Assembly: GCA_946811185.2 (NCBI GenBank)
Contig: OX328098.1
Location: forward strand, 40,735,650-40,799,649
DNA length: 64,000 bases
Direction of reading: 5' to 3'
Source: Hippopus hippopus
Lineage: Eukaryota; Mollusca; Bivalvia; Cardiida; Cardiidae
Part shown: piece after piece, positions 47,128-59,800 of the stretch
Numbering within the stretch: the stretch's first letter is position 1
Layout: every line of letters starts with the position of its first letter
Program-made: the position numbers and the translations under genes
Notes under the pieces: model-generated
The model's database searches: none
Seen by the model: only the letters and a program-made list of their open reading frames with translations
Told to the model about the DNA's origin: nothing

Positions 47128-47630
47128 CTGTTAAATAGGAAACTGGGAGACATGCATGCCCATAATTATTATGTCCGTATCTCATGAATGTAGGTCTACC
47201 ACATGGGTCGATACATTTTGCAGATGCACGAAGCCCCTTTTTCACTTTTTGAAATGGTTCAAGGCTTGACAAACTGTGCAAGCATCAAAAGGTTAAGATG
47301 AGAAATGTGAACGTCATTACGAAAACAACCAAGAAGCTAAGGGAGGGAAAGGGGATTTCATTTGCCGTTTCAAACATTCTCTAATTAGGAAAGGTACACA
47401 AGAATCCGAATCTGGAAATAAGATATTTATATTATAAAACACTCTGCTGACAGGTGTATGAATACCTCGGGTGTATATCTTGAAGCAAAGACATTAAAAA
47501 AACCCGATTGACGGATTTACCGGCTCGATCACATGCAATGATCTTTAGAATGATAAATAAACGAATTACCAATTCATTATTTGCAGTCTATATACAATAA
47601 AAACGAATACAAGATATCATTTAGACTTAC

Positions 47631-47835
47631 CAATTTGAATTTGTAAAGTTTTCCCGCCATCATCGAGGTCAAAGGTTTCTGAATGTACGAGATAAGATCC
47701 ACGTCTGACGTTAACTTGATACTGACCTTTAAACCCTCTTATGGTAAGCTTTTCTGTACCATGAATTGGGTGCCTTTCGTCAGTTTTCCAAGTGTGCTTC
47801 AAAAGATTTACCAGTGCGCTACCCGCTGCATTGGG
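47631..47835 (-). CDS. GH10 gene exon (C-terminal beta domain)
   Basis: The acceptor is TTTCCTTTCAAG and the donor AATTG|GTAAGT. It encodes PNAAGSALVNLLKHTWKTDE, TIRGFKGQYQVNVRRG and DDGGKTLQIQI. Reading through the donor would add only KSK before a stop, so a truncated end by intron retention is possible. Confidence 0.88.
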
Positions 47836-50800
47836 CTTGAAAGGAAAGGAAAAAGTTTTGTTTATGTTTCAGGCCGAAATTATACCCTTCCTTTGCCGAA
47901 TGAACAAGTTTTTTTGTCGAAGGCCGAAAATAGAGTCCACTGAAATTTAGACATATTGTCATCTTATAAGCCTGAGTAAAGAAGCGGATTCTGTAGATCC
48001 AAGTTGATCTTTGCCGTTCACAATAGCTCCTTTTTCGCTAACATGTATTTCGGTTAATGAAGGGTGAGATTTTGCTGGAATTTCTTTTGCCACACCAGTC
48101 ACGAACACCAACTGTAATAGGAAATACATAGTTCAAGACGCCAATCACTCAAATACTACGATAGTGCCTTACATGCAACGCTGAGTGCAGACGAGAAAAT
48201 TCGGTATCTGACTTTCAGTAGAAATGCTTTAACCTTAGCTTTAATGTTACGAGCCATTTCTCATTTTTCCATGTTAATGTTTACATGAGTAGTTATGATA
48301 ACCTAAACTGATGTTGAATTTGAGTTGAGCTGCTTTTAAGCGACATCTTTAATCAGGAGGCAGTCTGTTACAGTTAATACGTAAAATGATTTATTATGTT
48401 TTTGTGTTTTCCAGTCACAACAGTTATTATGTGAAAAGTCTCTCCCGAAAAATCACTTCTTTTATAAAATACAAATGTAACTGAAAATATCAGATATTAC
48501 GTACGAGCTGACTGAATCAGGTTATCATACATAATACCTGGCATTTTTAGTTATTTTACATAAAAGCTGATTTTACATATGAACGGTAACAAATATATCT
48601 TCCTCTATATACATATAAGCCAAGCTCTGTGAAATGGGGGCTTAATGCATCTGCAAAAGTATCTACCCATGTTAGCCTGGGCAGGCTGACATGGGTCGAG
48701 ACTTGTGCTATGGGTAAAATTTTCTGCTTGTCCAAGGACTACTCTACCCCAGAAGCCAGTCCGTTGTTAGAGAAAATGGATTTTATGGATCCATATTTAC
48801 TCTGGCAAAAGGGGGTTTAATGCATCTTCGTCTTGCAAGACTGAGATGCATTAAAGCTCCTTTTGCCAGAGTGCCGCTTATACAATCTTAAAGTATAATG
48901 ACCACCATCTACTTGTTGGATACTGCGTGGCTCAATGCTAAAGTGTAGGACTCGTCGCCTGGTGGTCCCGGTTTCAAACCTCACTAAGAGCACTGATATT
49001 ATCATGGGGGTGTCCTTGGGCGAGACACTTCAGACCCCTAGCCTGTTACTTGTGAAACCCAAGACACACATCAATAATCGAGCTGTCACCGTGATATGAC
49101 TGAAATAATGTTGAAAGCAACGTGAATAACCATTCCACCAATAAACCTGCCATTTTCTAGATCTTGTTGTTACTCTCTCGAAGTATTTTGGATACCGGTG
49201 AAATGTGAGTATGTAAACGAATTAATCGTACTTACTGTTACATTCGGCCCTTCAAAGAGCTTGGCGTCTGGCGTGAATAATTTACCATCCCAGAGACCCC
49301 AAAGTAATACTCCCTCAACACTTGGGTGGCTGAAATACATCGTCATCACGTCGGTCAAGGTCGCAGCCTTGAGATTTGCATTGGGCTCAGCGATGGATAA
49401 CTCTGTAATCCAGATCGGAAGCCCAGCAGCCGCCACAACGTCCAGTCGACCCTAAACATGATATACACATACATTAAAATGAGTCATGCTCTGGCAAAAG
49501 GAGACTTAATGCATCTCTGTGATCCATGGTAAAAAGCAAGCCATCACATGCTAATGGATCCACAATATCCATTTTTTTTAAAAGAAACGACTTAATCATG
49601 AGGTATACTGGTCCTTGGACATACAGAAACTTGACCAATAGCGAAAAGTTTCGGCCCAGGTCAGCCTGCGCAGACTGACCTGGGTCGATACTTTTCGCAG
49701 ATGCATTAAGCCCCCTTTTGCGAGATCGTGGCTCATTTATTATGCCTTCACGAAACGACTAATATGAGACCTTTCTGTGGGAACCAGTTGCAGACGGCAC
49801 TTTTAATCTTGTTACAAGTTACCTCTCTGATAGGATAGGAAACATTGTGGGAAAAGGAGAAAATGCTGCTTATAAGCATTTTCTTCTTTTCCCACACAGT
49901 CCTACGCTTTATTCCCCAGCATTGAAAAATCAAGGGGTTGTTCACAATTGCTTGAAACTTCTCCTAGATCTATACAGTAACAGTGGTTTCGAGAGCTTTC
50001 CATTATTTTGAAACTTTGCGTTACAAACAAGAAACTACGGCCCCGCCCGGGTGGCTCAGTGGTGAGCGTGTCGGACTCATGACCTGGTGGTTGTGAGTTC
50101 GATACCCGGTTGAGGCGAACTTTCTTTCCGGCGTATTTTCGCCTCTCACCTCTGCTGAAGCATGTGAGAAAAGTAGTTGGTGGCTTTGGAAAGAAAGTTG
50201 TGTTAGTACTGGTGTGAGAAAGCCAGGAAACACATGTGCGTCACCGACCGCCATGATATGACCTTAGCTGTTAAAGTGGCGTTAAACCCCAATACAACCA
50301 ACCAACCAACAACAAGAAACTACGCCTTAACAAGACAAAACAGCGCAAGCGTTGTATCCTGTAACCGTATACAAATGTGTTCTTATTTCAGTTTGGTTTG
50401 GTTTGTATTGGAGTTTAACGCCATTTTAACAGCTTAGGTCATATCATGGCGGTCAGTGACGCACCCATGTGTTTCTTGGCTTTCTTACACCAGTACTGAC
50501 ACAACCTTCTTTCCAAAGCCACTGACTACTTTTCTCACATGCACCAGAGGTGATAGGCGAAAAATCGCCGGAAAGAAATTTTGCCGCAACCGGGTATCGA
50601 GCCCGCAACCTCCAGGTCACGAGTCAGATACGCTAATCACTGAGCTACCCGACCGGGCACTCTTATTTCAGTACAAACTGGATCACTCCTATGATATACT
50701 GACTTGCAAGTAAGAGAAGTCTTCTGTAACGTTATACCTTTAACGCCGTCATATCAATGTTGTGACCTTTAAGATGGCTCTGTATGCCAACTCCATACAC

Positions 50801-53800
50801 AGGCACATTCGAGTCCCGTAGTAGCTTTGCCTCGTTATAATACGCCTGTTTGTTAAATGTAAAAAAAAAAGAGTGAAATTCGACGTATGTGTGTCCATTG
50901 TTTACACTTGTATGATTCGTCTTAATACTCTTAGACACTGGATTATTTACATGAATTTAACCCATGCTCTGTGAAAACGGGTTTAATGAATCTGCAAAAA
51001 AGTATCGACCGATGTCAGCCTGCGAAGGCTGACATGGACTGAAACGTTTTGCTATAGGTCAATTTTCTATATGCCAAAGGATCATTCTACCTTGTAATTA
51101 AATCAGTTGTTAAACAAATTGGATTGTAGGATATGTTATTATGTGACGAACTGGTTGGTAAAGTTATAAATGCATTACGGAGATGCATTAATTCCCCTTT
51201 TGCCAGAGCATGGCTCATTTGTTGATATTGTGTAAAAATAACCGACCTGTAAAATGACAAAATGAGAGTGATAAGCGATAAAAGTAATACGAAATTTATC
51301 TCGATATATACAAAATTTTATATCTAAAGTATGGGTTATCTTAGTATTTACACACACACAAGAAAAAAGAACATTTTGTTGTAACCTCGAAATATACAAA
51401 AATAACACATGTCCCATGCTCTGTGAAAAAGGGGTTTGGGGTTTAAGGTATCTGCAAAAAGTATCGATCCATGCCAACCTGCGGGGACTGCGACCTTGGT
51501 CGAAGCCTTTTGTATTTGTAAATTTTCTGTACGTCAAAGGACCATTCCACCTTAGGATTCAGCCGGAAGTTGGACAAAATGGATGTTACGGATCCATAAA
51601 TATATGACGGCTCGCTTGAATCAATGCATCACGGAGATGCATTAACCAATTTTTGCCAGAACATGGCCAGGACCTATTTGTAAATGTATACAAATCTACA
51701 CTGAGACAATATCAGTATGTACAAGATACATTTTGTGGTATTCCCTATTTCAAAAACTGCACTGTAAGGTAATTATGTAGCGCATTTCTCACAAAGAATT
51801 ACCTCAGCCGTGAAACTGCTCTGTAACACACCAAAGTCATTGAGGAACAGTTTAACGTTAGGATCAACGTTATGTATATCTTTAAACATCTCCATCGTGA
51901 TGTTAGGATTGCCTGTCTTCTGGGCGAACCAGTCTCCGTGGATATGCTCATTGTTCACGTCCCAATGTTCAACTCTGAATTCAAACATTTGTTTTACCTT
52001 GATTATTATGATCGATATATGGCCTGCAACAGGCGAAAAGGGGCATTCGGACATTTGCGTAAAGTGTCGTCTCGGATCAGCCTGCGCAGTCCGCGCAGGC
52101 TAATCCGAAACGACACTTTCCGTTTTTATGTAATTTTCTCTTTTGCGCAAGTCTACTGTATCACAAAATCTAATGTAGTCGTAAAGTGCCGTCTCGGATT
52201 AGCCTGCGCGGAGTGCGCAGGCTGATCCGAGACGACACTTTACGCAAATGTCCAAATGCCCCTTTTCGCATGTTGCAAGCCATATTTGAAGGTAAGACAA
52301 ACATCCTTACATACATCTGAGCCATGCCCTGTAAAAAAAGGGACTTAATACATCTCCGAGATGCATTATAACAAGCAAGTCATCATCACATAATTATGTA
52401 TCCATAAAATTCAGTTTGTTACTCTATCGGCTGAATCCTGTGATAGAATGGTCCTTCGACATGCACAAAATTTACAAATAGTAAAAAGTTTCGGCCAAGG
52501 TCAGCCTTTGCGGACTGCATAGGCTGACATTGGTCGATACTTTTTGTAGCTACATCAAGACCCCTTTTCATAGAGCGTAGCTACTCTGTATTTGTCACTT
52601 GGTATTGGTGATTCTCTCTCTGGCAATCTGACTCTCTGCATCTGTTTCTGTCTGTCTTTCAGTTTGTCTACCTGCGACTTTCTGTTTATATCTTTTTATG
52701 CCCAAGCATCTTTCTGTGCGTGTCTCTATATGCATCTACTTTGATTTTAGTACCACCTTCATTTAAACTCCAAAAACCTAACTTAAACTTTCTGTTAGTC
52801 AAAATCTGATTAGCCTGGCATTTTCTACAGACTCGGAACTAAAGTATGATACGAAATTTGTTGGTCTTCAGTAAAACATGCGACGAGAAATAAAAGAAAA
52901 TTAAGTGCACACTTATTTATGGAACTGAGTATACTTCTCTGTCTCTCTGTCTCTTTCTCAAAGTAAATAAATGGAATAACGTATACCACAAAATAAGATT
53001 TAAATATCTAGATAGAGGACAACATTATTAAGTCAAAAAACCCAGACGGCCTTCAACTTACAGCCCTTTTGTTGCCCCTACCACACCATTAATGCGTGTC
53101 TGTATGGCATTGAGGAGATCAACTTTGCTCAGTGACGTCACCCAAGTAGGTATATGAATCGTGTTTGCCGACCAGAAAACGCAGTGGCCCCTGACTTTTA
53201 TGCTGCAAAAACATACAGCAGAACATCGGTGATTTGAAAAAAACACTTCGGTCTTATCATACGTATATTAATACGTGAACGGGTTAAATAAAAAATCGCT
53301 CGTGTTATACGTGCTGTTGTACGTGCACAGGTAAAACAAAATTAAACAAACATCGGTCAAATAACACGTGTTATTAGACGTGTACAAAAAAAAAACGGTC
53401 GTATTATACGTGTACAGGTAAAAAAAATACAGGTCATACTATACGTATTATAATACTCGTACAGGTAAAACAAAACCAAACAAAAAAAACATCGGTGGTG
53501 TTATACGTGTTGTTATACGTGTACATGTAACATGATGTTTAAAAAAATCGGTCGTATTATACATGTTACTGTACGTGTACTGGTAAAAAAAAAACATCGG
53601 TTATTATATACTGACGTCCATTAGAAACGCCTCATCTCCCTCTGTCGCGTCATATTTCATGAATTTAATATCGAATGCATAGTTTTGTATTTTAGAAATG
53701 GACTTTGTCAATATTTCTACTCATATTACATGACACAAACGTTTAGCTAAACATTACACAAATTTAACAGCCATTTCAACAAACTCACCCCCTAAAATTC

Positions 53801-56800
53801 ATCAATACCGTGTATGGCCTCCTTGACTTGCTATCAGTGCCGGCAGTCGCCGTCCCATGGACCCACACAGATTACGCAGGAGATAGCGTGGAGTGCGAGC
53901 CCACTCTTCACGAAGAGCATTTGTCAATTCTTGAAGTTTTGCGGCTGTGGGTTACGTCGACGTAAACGACGTCCGAGGATGTCCCACGTGTGTTCGATCA
54001 GGTTACAATCGGGAGAGTTAGCAGGCCATGGCAGCACGGCAATATTATTGGCCACGAGAAAGTTTCTGGTAAATCTGGCCGTGTGGGGGCGCGCATTGTC
54101 ATGTTGAAATGTAAGGCTACGGCGTTGCTGAAACATGGGAACGACCACAGGACGCAGAACTTGGTTTACATACCGTCTGGCATTTAAATTACCATTAATA
54201 ACCGCTAGGTCAGTTCTAAATGTGTGGTATATTGCTGTCTAAACCATTATACCACCACCACCAAAACGGTTGTGTTCCAGAACAAAACTTTGGGTGTACC
54301 GTTCATTACGTCGACGGTAAACGCGGACTCGTCCGTCGGCACAAGAGAGGTTAAAACAGGATTCGTCACTGAAGACCACATCACGCCAACGTCTTCCGAT
54401 GTTGTTTTGAGTCCACTGCCGACGTTCCCGACGGTAGTGGTCAGTTAGCACATCACCGCGGTACGGCCGCCTGCACAATATTCCACGCTCCCGAAGACGT
54501 CGCCTTACTGTATTCCGATTTACATGTCTTCCGCGATACCCTATAACCATCGACGTTGTGGATTGCGCTGTGACAAAATGGTTTCGCAAGTGACGTTGAC
54601 GGATGAAATTGTATTGTCGTACAGACGTCACACGCGGAGCACAAGGTCGGGGTCTATCAGACAAGCTCTCTGTTTCGTTTACCCGTCGAACAAGACACAC
54701 TATTGTTGATCTTGCAACCGTTAAAGCGTCTTGCAACGTCACTTTGAGAAAGACCGCTTTCAAGCATGCCCAAAATGCGTGCTCTCTAATCATTATTTTG
54801 TCTTGACATTTTCGAAATTGATGTTTTCAAAATATTGCTTGGACTACTTAATTGTAAATCAATTACTGTTTACACATGCGTAATTTTGACCGACATAACC
54901 ACGTGGGGAAAATGCATGGGGCGTAGGGCAAAACGGTGCCATGAGTTATGGTTGAAGCAAACATAATAGACTGGCACGAAATTTCATGCTTCAGTACATT
55001 AGAGAAGTGAAAATTCTATGGTAGGCAAAACGTGACATATATATTCTAGGTATGTACGAAGCTATCGCACTTTTTCGACGAGGCGTTTTTAATGGACGTC
55101 AGTATGTTTTTATACGTGTACGAGTTAAAAAAAAAACATTGGTCGTCAGTGATACATAGTGTCCGCAAATGCAGTCTAACCTTTTTTCGCTGAATCAAAA
55201 CTGCCAATTGAAACAGCTTTTATTCAGGATCCAATGATTGACATTAAGGATAGGGCACCCTGATGGGATTCTTGTAACATTGTCTTTCATCGCCGAAAAA
55301 ACGTACGGATTCGGCTAAGACTCGGGTAATCCGTAATCGATCAGCCGATAGCCGCTGGTCCCCCGTATCGATTACGGTTTACTCGAGTCTTAGCCGAATC
55401 CATACGATTTTGGCGATGAAAGGCGATGCTACACGAATCCCATAAGGGTGCCATATCCTTAAATGGGCTACGTAAATCTTAACCAATCAATCATGTGTAC
55501 AACCCTTCAAAGCTGAAATGTATTTGAGCTATGCTCCGTGAAAAGCATCTGCAAAAAGTATCGACCCAAGTCAGACTGCGCAGTCTGTGCAGGCTGACCT
55601 GGTTCGAAACTTTGCTTTCGGTGAATTTTCTGCTCATCCAAGGACCAGTGTATATCATGATTCAGTCGGTTGTTTGACAAAATGGATTTTAATTGACCCA
55701 TAAACATGTAATGACTTACTTGGCATAATGCATTAAAGATGCATTAAACCCCTTTTCACAGAGCATGTCTCTTTTAACACAGAACTAAAAGGAATAAAAA
55801 GGACGTACCCTCGAGACTGAAGAGCCCTCAGGGCTGTCAGTGGTTTGTCATAGTTGATATGACCCTAGAACGAAATTGTGGGCTAAAACTTACACTTATC
55901 TGATCATGTTTCGAAAACCAGCCATATATTAATAACTATAGCAAAATTATGTTTATGTTTCGGGAAAGATGAAAGTAAGTAAAAAAGCAAGTATATTAGA
56001 TGTACCAATAATTGGACAAATATCATTTAACACCCCTCCTTTAAACCCCCCCCCCCTCGTTCCGTTCCGTAGTTTACCACCATGGAACATATAGCGGGAG
56101 AAGAGCCGACTAAAGTTTTGTTAACTTTTTACCACGTGACAATATCTTCGACCGCTCCAAATTGAAAAGAATTGCAAACGACAATTAATATGTGGCTTAA
56201 ATGATGGAATTTGTCTGTGATAGGGTAGAAAAAATTGTTGGAAAAGGAGAAAATGCTGGTTACCAGCATTTTCTTCTTTTCCTACAATGTTTTCAAAAGG
56301 TTTCTACCTCTGGGTCCTTAAAACTCGGGATTGTGTGATAAGGGATTAAACGGTTATACAGTGGTGAACTTAAGATAATTGATATCTAATTTATTAATGC
56401 ATGCATCAATATTTTTACCCTGAAACTATTTAAGTTTGTAGGAAAACCCTACATGTAGGCTAAATATTGTCAAAACGCCATTACGTCAAAGACAACTACA
56501 GGACAATGCATTTCACACATCAGACTGCACGTTTACGCCGTCTGATCTTGATATACATTGTCTATAAAAGCATCCTCTAGCATTTTAAAGATTAAACCTT
56601 TACCACACAGTCCCGCGTTTTTACGACCTTGAAAACGAAGGATTCAGAAACTATTGTGGGAAAGAGGAAAATTACGGTCAACAGCACTTTCTCTTTTGCC
56701 ACAATGCTTTCTACCCTTTCAAAGACAATTTTGAGCATCATCTAATCTGTCGTCTGTAAGTGCTATCAAATTGGACAAGTCTAAAATTTGTTGGTTTGGT

Positions 56801-59800
56801 AAAAAGTTCATTAATTGTTTACCAGACGACAAAATTTTAAAATTGTCCAAATTAAAAGCATTTGAAGACAATCATCGAAATGTGGCTGAAATGATGAGAC
56901 TCTGTGGACGGGTAGAAATCATCGTGGGAATGTAGTAGTTACCAGCATTTTCTCCTCTATCCACAATGTTTTCAAAAGCTTTCTTTGTCGGGACTGTTTA
57001 AACTCGGGATCGTGTGGCAAAGGATAAATCAACACCCAACAATTACGTTGCTAACGTACCCTCACTCGCTCCATAATCTTCCATTTGAGAGCGTTCTCAA
57101 GAACAGCCCATTCGAATGTGCTGTAAAACACATCTTGGTACTTTTTGTAGTTTGGGTCGACGATCTGTGAGGTCCCAACCGCGCTTCCGAAACCAAATTT
57201 ATGGGTCTTTTGTATCAACTACAGAAATAAAATTTTTATCAATCAATCAATCGATCAATCAATCAGTCGAGCCGATTGCTCTTGTGGTACCCTACAGGAC
57301 ATGAGACCAGGTGGTCGCTCGTTCAAATTCCCAGCTCGGCTAAATTTTTTCCGGGTATTGTTGATCGTCATTGCGACAGGATTTATTTCTCTCTAACCAT
57401 TGGTCATTCATTCGACGATAGTTATGTGGGAAAGCAGTCATTGACTTGAAAATGATATTGTGCAAAGTACTATCAAAAGAAACTCAAGGACAGCATGGAT
57501 AGGTGAGATAGCCGCCGCGATATATTTGAAATAGTGTTGAAAATGGTGGTAAGCACCATACAAGCACACAAACGAACACACAGTCAATGGATCAATTTGT
57601 AAATCAACCAGGAAATTAATACATTAAGTCAGAGTGGTTGAAACAAAGCGAATGACACCCGCATTCGGACGATACTAAATGTACATATGAGTAAATCTAA
57701 CTACCGATTATAAACCGTGCTTTTAAAAATGTTCGTCCTGTTCCAAACGGCAAAATTTGAGACCCGTCCATATTGAAAGCATTTGCAGACGACATATTAA
57801 ATGTGGCTAAAATGATGAGATTTGTTTGTGAAAAGGTAGAAAACATTGTTGAAAAAGGAGAAAATACTGGCTACTAGCATTTTCTTTCTTTCCATCATCG
57901 TTTTCAAAAGCCTTCTTTTTAGGAGTGTCTAAACTCGGGACTGTGTGGTGAAAAGTTAACCTTTAGGCTCCCAAGTACACCTCGGGGCGCTTTTGCGGAC
58001 AGTGCAGATCAAGATCAGACTGCACAGAACGTGCAGTCTGATCTTGGATCTACACTGTCCGATATGTATTTTTTTTTTAATCCCGGTGAAGTCAACTTTT
58101 GAATCGCTGTATTAGGGTTTTTACTATTAAGTAGAAATTTTCGTTTCATTTATGTAACAGCTCAAAAGCTAAGATATTAATTTTACTAGATATACTACAT
58201 TGATATCAAAAAGCAAGTCATTTGTCTATCGGTCCTGTTATGGTCCCCATTGCAAAATGTTTGTCAAGGACTGATGAAAGTAATGGCAACAGATTCTGTG
58301 GAGCATGCGACCCTCCAGTGTCATTACATTACAACAACCAAGTCATTACGTAACTATTGATCAATAAAGTCCATGGGACAGAATGGTTCCTTGACACACT
58401 GAAAATTTACAAATAGCAAAAAGTTTTGACCCAGGTCAGCCTGCGTGCACTGTGCAGGCTGACATGGATCTATATTTTTTGCAGATGCATTAAACCCCCT
58501 CTTCACAGAGCATGGCTCAGATATCTTCGAAATTGCCTGTTGCAATTTTCTCACTGGAGTAAGTAATACGATAATATAAGTGACAGGAAAACTGGATCTT
58601 ACTTCTATTTCAAAGTTGTCACTTGGCTGAGCATCTCGTAAGCTGAAATCAAAATATACCACCATGATAAAATTCAAATTCTAACATGACACGCGAATTC
58701 GGCTCTATAAACACAGTGCAAGGAAAACGTGGTAAAATCTGCGACATTCCATGCAGAGTGACGTCATTCTGTATAAAGTAAGTTAGTGAGTTATTCAATA
58801 GAACATAGTCTTCATCCGCGTTTTTACTCTAAGGATGAACTTGTTTTCCTTTCATAAAGAATTGGTCATGTTAGTATCGAAATAATCTTCTTTCTATCGT
58901 GGTTTATCGTTCAATAAACCACGTTGTGAGTTATGAGGCGCAATGAATAAACCACTCGGGCTATCGCCCTAGTGGATTGTTTATTGTGCCTCATAACTCA
59001 CAACTGTGGTTTATTGAACGATAAACCACGATAGAAAGAAGATTATTTCTTAAATAACTGAATCTATGAAAGTATCAACAATCTAACATGTTACAAAACT
59101 TTACGCGTGTCCAAGCTGAAAGCACTTGCAGGAGACAAATTAGATGTGGCTTATAAGATAGGATTTGCATTTAACAGAGTAAAAAGCTTTGTGGGAGAGG
59201 AAGAAAACGCTGGTTTCCAGCATTTTCTCCATTTCTCACGATGTTTCCAAAAGCCTTTTTCCAAACGTTTTTTTTTTTTAACACGGGATTGTTTGTTAAA
59301 GGGTTATACAAGCTATGCAAGATTTAAAATCGACATATCATTTTACAACTTGAATTTTGAAACATAATCATCCGGAAGGGGTGGGGGTGCAACATGGACT
59401 CTAATGGCTTCGTACCATTCATATACATAAAAAATAAATAATCTCTTAATATTAGTAATATTCTTTGTGATTCCAACCTCGGTAACCAAGGTATAACAAG
59501 TAACGATTAGATTAGATGAGTGTTGTAAAAGAAATTAATTAACATTTTTAGAGCCAGATATATCAGTCATGCGCTGTAAAAGAGGGGGTTAAATGTATCT
59601 TCAAAAAGGATCGACTTATTTTTCGCTCGTACAGTCCGCGCGGGCTGACCTGGTTTGAAACTGTTTGCTATTCGTGAATTTTCTGCATGTCATAGGACTA
59701 TTCTAGATCATGATATAGTCACTTGTTGGACAAAATGGATTTTATGGATGCATATTAAAGGGATGTCTTGCTTGTTGTGATGTACCACAAAGATGTAATA

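Noticed and set aside
46939..47187. Open plus-strand frame of 82 codons between genes 3 and 4
   Set aside because: No recognisable domain, no neighbouring exons with fitting splice sites, and an ATG-to-stop run of this size is expected by chance.
47965..48112. Minus-strand open stretch starting LVFVTGVAKE after an acceptor-like TATTACAG in the GH10 intron
   Set aside because: The flanking exons join in phase 0 and match the GH10 order without it; it would introduce a stop before the C-terminal domain.
50044..50117. tRNA gene
   Set aside because: Same reason: it is the head of a type A SINE with family copies elsewhere.
53924..54793. Two separate transposase genes
   Set aside because: They are parts of one DD34E transposase in different frames after deletions.
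58881..59047. CRISPR-like repeat or terminator
   Set aside because: It is a single inverted repeat in an animal genome, without repeated spacers.
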